Shown: positions 1-11,508 of the stretch, in pieces
Layout of the letters: each line of letters opens with the position of its first letter
Position numbering within the stretch: position 1 is the stretch's first letter
Assembly (NCBI GenBank): GCA_020310875.1
Contig: CM035407.1
Span: forward strand, 199,431,568-199,495,567
DNA from: Ceratopteris richardii
Taxonomy: Eukaryota > Streptophyta > Polypodiopsida > Polypodiales > Pteridaceae
Direction: 5' to 3'
DNA length: 64,000 nucleotides
Position numbers and translations under genes: made by a program
Notes under the pieces: generated by a model
What the model was told of the DNA's origin: nothing
Database searches by the model: none
The model's input: the letters and a program-made list of their open reading frames with translations, nothing else

Positions 1-477
1 TTCAAATCTTTGATCTTTGTTAGAAAATTTTCCATAGAATCACCTTCATTCATGTGCTCACTCTCTAGCTGTTTTTGGAGGTAAGCAACACAGCCTCATT
101 CCTAGCTTGGTACAATGTGGTAAGTGTATCCCAAGCATCATTAGTTGTTTTGCAAGAGTGAATGTGAGGAATAATGCATGTGCCTAGGCATCTCTACCAT
201 CCCAATGAACTTTCTCTACAGTAGGTGCGACAGAAACAGTAGCACGAACAGGACTATGCAGAACATCATCATCTTTGATACCTTCTACATCAGCTTCAGT
301 ACCTGCAATTGTAACAGTTGTAGGTGTGATAGGATGTTTTTCAAAACCCAACACAATGTTCCATAGTCCTTCTACAACCAATACATGTCGCATCATATAA
401 GCCCATAACGGGTAGTTGGTACCATCCAACTTATCCTCAACAGCCAACATACGGAATACATCACTGCTTTCAGCCAT
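1..477 (-). pseudogene. gag: Copia gag N-terminal fragment (A1)
   Basis: This encodes the start of a copia Gag, the particle-forming protein. The ATG at 477-475 opens a 97-codon frame ending at 184. It contains the typical gag N-terminal pattern with KLDGTNYPLWAYMMRH, as in the DUF4219/UBN2-type gag region of plant copia elements. Downstream the homology continues with stops and shifted frames. Compared with the sister copy at 6102, about 30 bp is missing just after the conserved RDA / CACATGCA point, and this explains the frame loss. The sister copy lacks a different block (a short segment after HHV). It is a decayed gene with no intact product. Family assignment is secure; function is inferred from the family. 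Confidence 0.75.
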
Positions 478-818
478 GGTCGGTGACTAAAATACCTTGA
501 TGCAAAAAATTGATTGTATCCCAAAAAGTTGAACAGAACTGCCCAAATGAATTCCGTTAAACCTATAGCAAACTTTGAGACGCTTATATTGGCAAACCAA
601 AACTGGTATATACCTTTGGCACAAAAAGACAAAATTGCCTACACAAGCACTATGATAGTGTATTTAGAGGCCGAAATGAGCTCAGATCACGATTTCAGCA
701 CCACAAAGCAAAGCTATTTTGATCTCTTAAACACCCTGAGTATGCTCACCAAAATTCCTATGATTCTGAGACTACAATCAAAGGGATGTCAACGATGCCC
801 TAGATGAAGCGATGACCT

Positions 819-829
819 GCTATGAACCA
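819..829 (-). other. Primer binding site of A1 (degenerate, initiator-Met type)
   Basis: On the minus strand TGGTTCATAGC follows the LTR end directly. It resembles the copia consensus TGGTATCAGAGC, complementary to the 3' end of initiator Met-tRNA, with several changes. Its position between LTR and gag supports the call. Confidence 0.5.
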
Positions 830-831
830 AT

Positions 832-1162
832 TGTTAGAGTTAGACGTCTATGGAAGCATGCAAACAACAGAAGGAAGAAGAAGAAGCTTGGAGCACAACA
901 CACAATACTGAATGTATTACCATTAGAATGTACAAAGATAAGTAGCCTATTAGGGCAATAGGCGTATATAGAAGCCGGGGGAAAAAACCTCGTAAAGAGG
1001 GAAAAAAGTGCCCCGGTGGTCCTAGAGTGTTCACACACATCACAACCTAAATATATCAATAGAAGCAAATAAATATAAAGAAAAAGTATGAAGCTAATTG
1101 AATAGAAAACATGAAAAATTTGTTGTGGTGTTGAAATACCCTCCAATCTTTTATTCACATCA
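832..1162 (-). repeat. 5' LTR of copia A1
   Basis: On the plus strand this segment runs TGTTAGAGTT...TTCACATCA, with TG/CA termini, and lies just outside the primer binding site. Its U5-side half aligns by eye with 5575-5747 (shared stretches such as GGTTACTTATCTTTGTACATT, read on the appropriate strand), the LTR of sister copy A2. The outer end is set only by the TG/CA rule and is less certain. Confidence 0.6.
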
Positions 1163-2417
1163 AGCAAGATGAGGCATTATGCATGAGTGGAATTAGTTGT
1201 ATTTCTTGGATTTTGTACGTTGCATGCCAATATTTATTTGAGATGATGATTGATTTCAAAAGAGTAGATGATGATGATTGTTTCTTGAAAACTTAGCCAA
1301 ATTTAATATTTTATTTTGAACTTAATTCCAAATATTTGGTGAACAAAAAGGTTATTTAGTTAAAACATGAATTGAAATCGTCTTATGCCATATAAAAACA
1401 AAAAACTCATTTGCATATATTGAGCATGTTTTGACAAATAATTTGAATTAATTTCTGTCTAAAAAAGATGTTTTGATATTGCCTTTGTTTTATGATTTCA
1501 GGATTGACTCATCGAGGATGATGTGCACGTTTAGTACGGGTGAATGAAGGAGAAATTTGATCTCGAACACAATGAGGACCAAATCCTGCATGTATGCCCA
1601 TGCACCTTTCTAAAACTCTTGTGGTAGCCAACTTCCTTCCATTGTTTTGATTTTGTGGCATGTCATTGTGTGAACTTCATCTTTTGGTCACCTAAGAGTT
1701 GTGGATGTTTCTATGTGAGTCCAAGTTATTGTTGGTGCTGTAGAAGTTGGATGAGAAAGGTGGGAGGAGAAACATAGCTTCTATTGTATGGCAGGGAAGG
1801 AATAGAGGTGAAAAATATGAATTCTTGGATTTTGCATACGAAAATGGAGTTGGAGGAGGGAAAAGGGGGTTTTTTTAGTTATTTTGAAAAAAAATTCACT
1901 TTTTGAGCTCTAATCATGCACATATTTTGAGTTAAAAGTAAAAACAAATAGCAATTTTGACCTTGAAAAGTGATGGGGGGTCCTCTACTGGTATATTATG
2001 ATGAGTTTTACAACTCTTAAAAAGTTTTGAATTTTTGGGCCTATCATGATTACGAGATTTCTTCTCTCTCTACAATACAACCTTGAACCTAGGGGAATCT
2101 TGTGCCCTCTTCCCATTTTGGATCTGGCCCAAGGTTGAGTTCCTCTAGCATGCATGGATGTGGATAGATGTTGACTTGTATCAAATTAATAAAAACCCTT
2201 GTTCTCAATAACTTCTCTACAGAAGTAATGAGCTTTCTCTATATATCAATGACAAATTTAAAGATGAATCTAATGATATTTTTTCAAATATTCAGGTGGT
2301 ATATGCTCTCTCAATGTAGGGATCAATTGATATTCCTCTTGTAAAAATTTCTCTTTGCATCGAGAGAGGATTGCAGCTAAACGAGATGGTGTGTGGTAAG
2401 GAACTTAGTGAACTTAC
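1163..2417. other. Unassigned AT-rich sequence
   Basis: I see no open frame of useful length, no retrotransposon motif and no clear repeat here. It is probably old, unrecognisable transposon DNA. Confidence 0.5.
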
Positions 2418-2985
2418 TAACTAGTACAATTATTATGCTTATTACCATAATCTCTATGCTACATTGCACAATCATTATGCTAAATAGCACCACAAGTGTG
2501 TTAACTAACTTAGTTAATATACATACATACATAGTGAATATGTTACCTAACACAATTAGGATGTTGATTAGCACAATCATTATGTGAAGTAATAGGTACA
2601 CATGCTAATTAGCATAATCCATATGCAAATTAGCATATACAGTATGCTAGTTAGCATGCTTTGGATACTAATTATCACACTCTATATTCTAATGAGCATA
2701 TTCCATATACTAATTAGCACAGTAGATATGCTAACAAGCATACTCTATATGCTAATTAGCATAGAAAATATGCTAATTAGCATAGAAAATATGCTAATTA
2801 GAATAGTAGTATGCTAATAAGCATAATTTGTATGCTAATTAGCACAGTATATATGCTAATTTCACAATCACTACAATAGATAACACAAACAGTATGGTGA
2901 TTAGCATAATATGTATGCTAGTTAGCATAGTATATATGCTAATCAACATAATTATTATGCTAATTAGTGTATCCTAATAGAAATT
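2418..2985. repeat. 21-bp AT-rich minisatellite with palindromic core
   Basis: About 27 diverged tandem copies of a 21-bp unit, roughly TATGCTAATTAGCATAGTATA. The core ATGCTAATTAGCAT is a perfect inverted repeat. Because 21 is a multiple of three, both strands stay partly open and give a false 7-residue repeat protein (MLISIEN-like). Copies between 2740 and 2800 are nearly identical; those near the edges are most diverged. Confidence 0.85.
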
Positions 2986-5429
2986 TTCCAACCATCTTGC
3001 ACTATTATCTCGCTCAATAGTGTATCCTAATGGAAATTTTGATCAAAGTATGTCCCATAACCTCTTATTGATGCATATTCATCGCACACATGATCATAAT
3101 AAGTAATGGCATTCTTTCTCAAGTTCTTCCTATTTCTTGAGTGGTTGGGACAAATCCTCATCACTTGTAATGAAAACGATAAGTGAGTTTTGGATTGAAT
3201 CCTTGCATATGGTGTCCATCCTCCATGGACTTAGTCTCCATCCTCATTTTGGCTATGGAAGATTTCCCTAGAAGAGTCTTGTAAGAATAGTTTTCCTAGA
3301 GGAAGAAGTGGGATCCCTTCAAAACTCCATAGATCATCACATGAACATGCATACAAGTTCCAAGTAATATATCACACCCATTGTTTGCACATCCTCCATC
3401 CATGTTCATTGTCTATAGGCAATCTCAATCTATCATATAATTTTTTCAGATCACACTATCTTTGAACGAGAGTCAACTAGAACCAAAGAAAAACATGACT
3501 GTCTCTCATCACCAATTCTTATCTTGATTTCTATAGTTCCTCTAGCCTAGAAATTTTTAGTCTATTGACTTTCAACCTGTTTAATACTTTCATGTAGAAT
3601 AATGGAGCCAAGAATATTCATGTTTACTTAACATATTTCATCTTCATCTTCTTCATTAGATGATTCACTGAGTGTCACCACATCATTCATTACTTGAGTA
3701 AAATCAGAAACATATTGCATTTCCTCATCTTGCAGAAGATGAACATCCTCTTTCTCATGAGCTTGATGAGATTTTCTTTGAATTTAGGTTTCCCTATCAA
3801 GAATATATGTTCCAAAGACAGTCACTTGGCTCTTTAACTTAATATCATACAGTATTTCCTTAGCATCATTCTTCTTTTCCAATTCTGAATGATTATGGAT
3901 TTTGCTTTTGTACAAGTATTGGCATTTCTAGCAAACAAATTCTCCTATAACGTTTTCATCCCTTCTTTCCCCTATTTCATGAGCAAAGGAAGCCTTGTTC
4001 TAAAATCACATAGATTCGTATCTATATACCACTAGTTGCTACTCCTGGGCTTCTTTTAGCTCTTCACATGCATAAAAGAAGTGCTTTTGTGCATCATACC
4101 ACACACGCCTCTTTCCACAAGTTCCTCCTTGCTGATTCAAACTAGCATAAATTGGTTGGACTAGCAGTATAAGGATCTACTATATTACTGGTTGCATAGG
4201 TCGGGCTACTTGTGGCATCATAAATCATTGAGTAGCAGTTTGCATAGCATAGTGCATGGGGTTCACTTGGCTAGTACTAAGCTGACTCATTCTAGGATCT
4301 CGAAAACCCATGGAATACATCTTGTCATGTGGACTAGCCATTCCTTTCAACAAAGAAGCCTACATGGCCATCACATTAGTCATGTGTTTACTCAAGGTTT
4401 TGAGTTGGATCTCAAAAGGATTCCTTGATGTAGACACAACATTGGTAGTAGCCATTGTCGAAGTCACATTTGGATCCATGGTTATAGGTGTTTATCTCAA
4501 ATGGATTTGTAGTTTCCCATCATAAAGGATATATTGTCATTTCTTCATCTAGGTGGGAAAACCATCTCATAATTTTATTAAGCTACTGATTCAAGGCACA
4601 CTCAATTTTTGGGAATGAACCCAACAAGGCCTAGTCCATCCAAAAGTAATTCCATAAACTTTTCCGTACAAGAGCATTGAATGCAATGAACCATGTGATG
4701 TATATCGTGTCTAATAGCTTCACTCTTGCTATGGTTTCATGGGAAAATGTTGTACTACAATGGTATGACCATTTGATCCACTAAGGGTTCTAAACTGTTC
4801 TCAGCACGATCTATGAAGATTAAAACATAAAGTCTAGATAATAATCAAAGTACATACTTTCAAACTTCTATTATAAACCCTAAAATTGAATATCATGGAA
4901 CTCTCGATGCAATGGCCCACTGTGTAGAATGGAATTTTGTGTGACTAGCAAGAACTTTAGTAAATGGGACTTTAGATTAAGAGCCCCCACATCTCATAAA
5001 AACACCACCAAAGTGCAAGATAAATTAGTTTTAAGCCTTTCCAAGTATTTTTGAAAGTTATCTTTCCATGAAAAACTAAAAGGAGATTTATGGAAACGAA
5101 TAAGGCCTTGTTGAAAGGTTTCATCAACTGCCTACTAGAAAGTTTTGGACTGAACGCTAAGGGTCATGCAAGGATGACCTCATTGGATCCCTTTCCCAAT
5201 AGCTGGCTCTCAAAGAAATCCAAAGGCAATTCATAGGATCTTGGATAAGAGTCCCAAACAAAGTACAAAATTAAATTTTCAAGTGCAAGCACTTAAGTTC
5301 AATGCTCAAAACATACATTGACATCAAATATCAATTCTATACATTCAAAATATTTTGCATTTTCAAATGATCCCAGTACACAAATCTTTGCATTTGAAGT
5401 CACAAAACCTTGTTGGAGCTCTCAAAAAA
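2986..5429. other. Unassigned region, possible decayed minus-strand coding scrap at about 3640-4560
   Basis: There is no intact gene. Read on the minus strand, about 4560 down to 3640 gives a hydrophilic product interrupted by several stops, with runs such as FEIQLKTLSKHMTNVMAM and an acidic SESSNEEDEDE stretch. This could be an old gag-like region, but I cannot place it in a family. The remainder shows nothing recognisable. Confidence 0.3.
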
Positions 5430-5747
5430 TGAAAATCATGTGTTTCTTGAAGTTCATCCTAGAAATTTTAAATTTTCATGTAGGCATACACATGATGTAG
5501 GCAAAACTTTGTGTGCCAATAATATGAATCACCCTTAGAAAATGATAAAAAACACTCAAAATTTCTATATCAAAATTTTCCCTCTTTAGGAGTTTTTTTT
5601 CTTGAGCTTTTATATGCATCTACCACCCCAAAGGGTTACTTATCTTTGTACATTGACTTGGTAATTCATGTTGTGTTATGTTATGCTCCAAGCTCGTTCA
5701 TCTTTCTCAAGTTGTTTGCATGCTTTCACATACCTCAAACTCCAAAA
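5430..5747 (+). repeat. 5' LTR of copia A2 (left edge uncertain)
   Basis: The segment 5575-5747 aligns by eye with the A1 LTR (832-1162, read on the minus strand), including CCCTCTTTA, TTACTTATCTTTGTACATT, TGTTGTG and GTTGTTTGCATGCTT. It ends immediately before a primer binding site. The left edge is not resolved. Confidence 0.55.
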
Positions 5748-5749
5748 AT

Positions 5750-5761
5750 TGGTATTAGAGC
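5750..5761 (+). other. Primer binding site of A2 (initiator-Met tRNA)
   Basis: TGGTATTAGAGC differs by one base from the plant copia primer site TGGTATCAGAGC. It sits just downstream of the LTR and about 340 bp before gag. Confidence 0.75.
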
Positions 5762-6101
5762 ACGTTGTTGCTTCATCTAGGGCATCATTGACACCCCTTC
5801 AATCAAAGTCTCAAAATCACACAAAAATTGATGAGCATACTCAAGGTGAGTAGTAGTTCAAAACAACTTCCCTATGTGGCATCAAAATTTTGATCAGATC
5901 ATATTTCGACCTCAGAGTACACTAGCATAGTGTCGATGCAACCACTTCTATCCTTTTGTGCCAAACATATACACAAGTTTTAGTTTGCAAGTACAAGTGC
6001 CTCAAAGTATGCTATAAGTTTAATAGAGCTTGATAGGGTGGTCATGTTCAAATATTTGAGACACAACCATTTTTCTACATCAGGGTATTTAGTCAATGTC
6101 C

Positions 6102-6990
6102 ATGGCTAAAAGCAATGATGTATTCTGTATGTTGGCTATTGAAGAAAGGTTGGATGGTACTAATTACCCATTGTGGGCATATATGATACATCATGTATTT
6201 GAAAAACGTCCTACTACACTTGCAAATCCAGTTATTGAAGTGATGTAGATGGTGATGATCTTCAAATTCCTATTCATGCTATGCTTCCTGTTGCACCTAT
6301 TGTAGTGAAAGTTTATTTGGATGGCAAAGATGCTCAGGCACATGCATTGATAGCTTTTTAAGTCAAATTACGTGCCATTATTCCTCACATTCTCTCCTAA
6401 AAAACAACAAAGGATTCTTGGGATACACTTACACTTTATACTAAGAAAGCAATGAGGCTTATAGTGATTACCCTAAAAAATAGTTGGAGAGTGAGCATAT
6501 GAATGAGGGAGATTCTATGGATAGTTTTTTGACAAAGATCAAAGATTTGAAGGAGTGGTTGATTTTTGTTGATGAAGTCTTGCCAGATAGTTCACTTGTG
6601 TGTACTATTCTAGACTCATATTAGGGTTTTTCTTCTGCTCTTTGATTGGTGATGAAAGGAAATCCAAATGCCTTAAGATTTTAGAAGTTAGTCTCTATTT
6701 TGTTGTACAAAGATCAGTCTATGTAGAAGAAGTCCATTATGTGTGTTGTAGATTCCTAGCTAGTCAAAAGGGAAAAGTAAAAGGGAGCTCATATACTAGT
6801 AAGATGATATCTGCTAATGCTGCACAATTGAAGAAGGAAGACAAAGATGAGAAGAAAACAAAAAAGCTGAAATAGTTTTGTGAATACTGTAAATGAGATA
6901 ATCATGTCATAAATGGTTGTCCAAAACTCACTTCAAAAGAGGCAAAGAAGAGAGAGGTTGGAATGGTTCTTGCAGAGCCCTCTACACCTA
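6102..6990 (+). pseudogene. gag: Copia gag, decayed (A2)
   Basis: The ATG at 6102 begins a product with RLDGTNYPLWAYM, the copia gag N-terminus, matching copy A1. Relative to A1 a short segment after the HHV residues is deleted, and frameshifts and stops follow. The C-terminal zinc knuckle near 6878-6930 is still readable as C-x2-C-x4-H-x4-C (FCEYC...NHVINGC), but a stop codon replaces one of the four spacer residues. Intact copia Gag would form the particle and bind RNA through this knuckle. No functional protein is possible. A Lys-rich stretch at 6830-6870 precedes the knuckle, as is common in the family. Confidence 0.75.
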
Positions 6991-8405
6991 AAACAAAGTC
7001 TGCTAATCTTATTCATAATGAAGAATGGGCATTTACTATTGTATGCAACTATGACCCATCTTCTCATGAGCAATGTATGTCTACAAAAGACTCAGATATT
7101 TGGTACTTTGATAGTCGGGTAACAAAACATATTACCTCATAGAACAATTTATTTACTTTACTTGAGTTGGCCCCTATAGGGAATATTGTCACATGCTAAC
7201 AACTCCTTCTATCCTGTAATGTGAATTGGTAAGATCATCCTTACTTCTAGTGATGGTAGTTCTTTGAGATTTTCATATGCTTTATATCTCCTAGATAACA
7301 AAAAAAATATACTATCACTTTTAGCATTAGCCAAGATTTGCTTGGTTGTGAAATTTTTTTATCATAGATGTATAGTTCATGATCTCTCAAATGGTGATGT
7401 TAAGATTCTCAGGCTATGTCAAATGCAAAGCTTTGGTTATCTGGGTTTTACTAGTTTCCTACGCTTGCATAAATCTCAAATGGTATCCTCTTTGACCAAA
7501 CTTGAGGCACCTTGTAAGCATGTATGTAAAGGCTGTATTTTGGTCAAAATATAGTGTTCATCTTGCCCAAAAGATGGCTTAGTTTGAGCTACCCATAAAT
7601 TTCCACTTGTTCATAGTGATGTCTGTGGTCCTATGCCGACACATTCTTTTGGGAACTACCTTTACTTCATGACTTTTATTAATGATTTCTCTAGCCATGC
7701 ATGGGTGTATTCACTGAAGGAAAAGTCCAAAGTGTTTATGTGCTTCAAACAATTTCTAGTTATGACTGAAAATCTACCAACATGTAAATTGGGCACCGTC
7801 CATTATGATCGAGGGGAGAATACATGTCTTCTGATTTTAATGCATTTCTACTTGAGCATGGGACTAAATATTAGTGTATAGTGCCATATTCACCTAAAAG
7901 TAAATGGATTTGTTGAAACAACAAATAGGTCTCTCATGGAGATGGCAAGGTTTATGGTCAAAAAACATGCTCTAGCACATAGCTTTTGGCTTGCGGTTGT
8001 CATGTGTGCAACATATGTACTTAATCAATGTCCCACCGAAGCACGACAATCTATCACTCCATATGAGGCTTGGCATGTTCATAAGCCATCTATTGCGCAT
8101 TCTTGTGTCTTTGGTTGTTTGGCATATGCATTAGTGCTTGAACAACAATGTAGCAAATTTGATGATAAAGAAATTAAATGTATTTTTTTTGGTAGAGTTG
8201 TGAAAGCAAAGGTTATCGATTGCATCATCCACAGAGTAAACACATTTTGGCTAGCCATGATGCTGTTTTTGAGGAAGATGCAATTCAGCCATTACTTTCA
8301 TATTCCAAAGAGACTTTAGTTAGCTCTAGAGATATGTATGACACTTTGTTTCCTCTTTTTAAAGGTGGAAATTCACGTGGTAGTCCAAATGAGGAAATTT
8401 CTTAG
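6991..8405 (+). pseudogene. pol: Copia protease-integrase region, decayed (A2)
   Basis: Protease: near 7095-7130 the product reads IWYFDSRVTKHIT, the copia active-site block in which the Gly of the D-S-G triad has become Arg. Integrase: around 7615-7760 it reads DVCGPMPTHSFGNYLYFMTFINDFSS, the block carrying the first catalytic Asp. From 7936 LMEMARFMVKKH and SITPYEAWHVHKPS match the end of the copia integrase core and the region after it. Several frames and stops separate these blocks. The catalytic Glu segment (normally NG-AE-NR) is replaced by diverged sequence near 7900. The region is non-functional. Confidence 0.75.
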
Positions 8406-8529
8406 CCTTTACAAGTTCCACATGATGATGCAAATCATTCCATTTTTTATGCAGATGTACATGATGCACTTGTTGGTGAGAGGACCGATATAGAGGAGGA
8501 AAAAACTAGGCCTAAATGGTTTGTGTAGA

Positions 8530-9455
8530 ATTTGAGAGATAGCAAATTAGATACATCTCTATCATATCATACTCATTTAGTCTCTGATTGTGCTTCGTTT
8601 ACATCATATTGCTATGCAATGCCTGCCTCTAGTCTTTGTGATGAGAATGAGACTTTTTCTTTTGATGAAGCACAAAATTCAAAAAATTGGATGGCTGCTA
8701 TGCAATTAGAATATGATGCCATTATGAATAATGGTACTTAATCTTTATGTGATTTGCCTCCATGCAAAATGCAATTGGCACTAAGTGGATATACAAGCTG
8801 AAATGTAGGCCTGATGGAATAATTGATAGCTATAAGGCTAGGCTTGTTGCAAAAGGTTATGCTCAAGAGAGATGCATTTATTTTTATGAGACCTTTGTAC
8901 CCACTTGCCAAATGACCACCATTCATAGCTTGTGTGCACTTGCAGCTCATCATGTGTGGAATGTACCTCAGTCAGACATTAAAATTGCATGTTGAATGGT
9001 GACTTACATGAGAAGAGTATGTATTTTAGCCCTGTGTTTTTGTGCAGAAAGGGCATGAAAAGAAAGTTTGCAGGTTGAAGATCGCATTATATGGTTTGAA
9101 GCAAGCACCACGTGCTTGGTATGAAAAGATATATGCCTACTTGATTGCACCTTAAATGTTAAGCGTGTAGATGATGTACTTCTAATCATTGTTGTGTATG
9201 TTGATGACATGCTGTTCGCTAGTCCTAATCAGAAGCACATTTTTTAATTTAAGGCTCATTTGCATCCTCTTTTGAGATGTAAGATTTCGAGCATTTGCAT
9301 CATTATTTAGGCATTCAATTTATGCAAGTTGATGGGGGAATAGCTTTATGTTGATACATTATTGCAAAGAAAAGTATTGACACATTATTGCAATGTTTTG
9401 GCCTTGAAGATTGCAAACCTATTGCCACTCCTATGGAACCAAGTTTACCGTTGAG
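8530..9455 (+). pseudogene. pol: Copia reverse transcriptase, decayed and 3'-truncated (A2)
   Basis: RT blocks appear in order: NWMAAMQLEYDAI (about 8685), IGTKWIYKLK and SYKARLVAKGYAQ (8770-8870), a diverged version of the SDIKIAC block, LYGLKQAPRAW-like sequence near 9090-9120, and the YVDDML active-site motif at about 9195-9215. Stops and shifts separate them. RNase H is missing: homology stops at about 9455, where an unrelated minus-strand gypsy RT scrap begins. No 3' LTR is visible, so the element lost its 3' third in that junction event. Confidence 0.8.
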
Positions 9456-10110
9456 TCTCCATTGATATACCATTCTTTGAAACAATATAACTCAAAATCT
9501 TCCTTCGATGTACCATGAACAAACATTTTTCTAGCTTCATACTTACTTGGTACTCTTTGCATTTTTCAAATATCTTCCTAAGATTTGGTATGTAATTTTT
9601 TCTTTTGTGGGAATTTGCACATGGTTCATGCACATAGATCTCTAAATTCTTTCATAAGATCTCTTTGAATACATGACACATCAGCCACTAGAAAGTAGCA
9701 AGTGTATTGATGAGCCCAAATGGCATCACTCAAAATGTATACATTCCCCATTTAGTGGCAAAATCCATCTTATATTGATCTTTTGGGGTTATGGGAACTT
9801 TTTTATTGCTTGCAAATCCATCTAGCAAGCTATGCACTTCCTTTCCCGCTACTCATTCTATTTTTTTTTTAGGAAGTAGATAACTATCTTTGATTTGCAT
9901 TAATTATTTTCAAGTTAATACACATAACTTACCATTCATTTTGGGCACAACCAAAATAGGGGTACCCATTTAGTATGCCTAATTTCATAGATGAATGCCT
10001 CTTCTTTCAATCAATCAATTTCTTCTTTTATATATGAACAAATCATTGAGTCAACACCTTTCCAGTCTTTGTGTGCCCATGAAAATACATCTCTCATTAG
10101 GGGAAAAAAT
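9445..10110 (-). pseudogene. pol: Gypsy RT fragment of the E-like lineage
   Basis: On the minus strand this region carries pieces of a Ty3/gypsy RT. AFIYEIRHTKWV near 9985-10020 corresponds to the GFIYEIEHTEWV block of element E. Further on, LRKIFEKCKEYQVSMKLEKC and YIVSKNGIS (9633-9445) correspond to the RT thumb/connection. Stops and shifts are frequent, and RNase H and integrase are absent. It is a truncated scrap joined to copia A2 at about 9455. I infer an old insertion followed by deletion. Confidence 0.75.
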
Positions 10111-11508
10111 GAACCCTACATGGGCCTTGTAAGGATTCCTAATTTTAAGGGATTAAGCCTAATCTTGTTCTTGCTTGAGGGAACAAAGTGCATTTAACAG
10201 AGCACTTTTTAGTAGGCAAGACTAGGCTTTTTTTTAGCCCCAAGTGGGGTCATCTCTCTCTTCTGTAAAAGAGAGAGAGATTCCACTTTACACACCATCA
10301 AATCTGTCCATCTTTGTGAATAAAAAAATGACTTTTTTTTTGAAAAGTCACATAGTTAGTTATTGCTTACTAAAAAGGGCCCATTTTTTAATATACATGT
10401 CAGAAGTTACTTTCTTTTATGGATTTTTTAATAAAATCACTCAAAATAGTTCTTTTTTCAAACTTCTCCAAAAGTAAAGTGCCACATCGTCAAACTCGTA
10501 ACTTTCCCTACCTCAAAAAATGAGTTTTTCAAATTTTATCATTTTCACTCACATAGAATGGAAAACCTCACCCTGACCCATATACATATCAAAAAAGTAA
10601 TTTTCTCTATGTACAGATACTTCTTAGTCCATTATACATGTTATTTTGATTCTCTTCTATCTTTCTCTCTCTTACCTCTTGAATTCTAGCAGCCATGGGG
10701 TACTCAAACAATTTCCTCCAAGGAGAAGATGTAACAATAATAGAATCACTCACAAAGAAATTTTTCTCCCATGAGATGACAATATTCATGTCCAACTAGG
10801 TGGTTTATTCTTTCTTTGTGATCAAAGATGTACTATTCATTTTACTTTCGAGTATTCATCTACTATTTTTCAGGAGGAAAAGCACACAATACCATCATTG
10901 GAAGCTCTTTCATGTGGAGTGGGAGGACACAGACACCATATTCTTCTAATGAGGTATATAGTTTTCTTGATTCTCATATTTGCAAAAGAATTAAACCAAT
11001 ATTTCCTTTGCATAGGTAATTCATCTAAGAAATAAGTGCTTCATCAACACCAAAGAAGCACTTTAAATTGTTAATAGTTTCTCTTACTTATCCTTCTTTT
11101 CAAAAGAATGACACCAATATTACACAATATGGATAGGAAAATGTGTGTGGAAGCATTTCTCCATGATTATAGAAGTTATTCATTAGGAACATGAATTATA
11201 AAGAAGACATGATTGGTATTGCCACATAGTACTTACACATAAAAGAAAATATGCCTAGGTATGTTTAGCATGCAACCATGACTAAGGAGTCAATGAAGAA
11301 ATCATATCCTTAGTTTAGAAGAACTCATATACATATGCTTCTGTTTGTACAAAACAATAAATAAATAAATTTTTAATCTATAAAGGCTTCAAAAATCAAT
11401 GTTCTTCTTCTAGAATAAAATCTACCTCTACTATTTTTCTTTTCATATCCCTTTTGAATTTGATTTTATATATGTTTATCTTTTTTCTACATGTTGTGGT
11501 GATAGACT
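10111..11508. other. Unassigned AT-rich sequence
   Basis: I recognise no gene or transposon motif here. There is a short GAGAGAGAGA run near 10270, and short frames without similarity I can name. Confidence 0.45.

Larger units (their letters stand above)
1..831 (-). mobile_element. Copia remnant A1, 5' part of internal region
   Basis: This is the 5' internal part of a minus-strand Ty1/copia element, cut by the window edge. From right to left it has a primer-binding-site-like stretch, a short leader and a gag start. Its gag and LTR resemble those of the plus-strand copy near 5.6-9.4 kb, so the two are one family in opposite orientations. Everything 3' of gag lies outside the window. Confidence 0.75.

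Noticed and set aside
820..1167. 115-codon minus-strand frame as a gene
   Set aside because: It lies entirely within the A1 LTR and has no recognisable domain.
2377..2817. 7-residue-repeat proteins (MLISIEN-like) on both strands
   Set aside because: Artefact of the 21-bp tandem repeat, whose period is a multiple of three.
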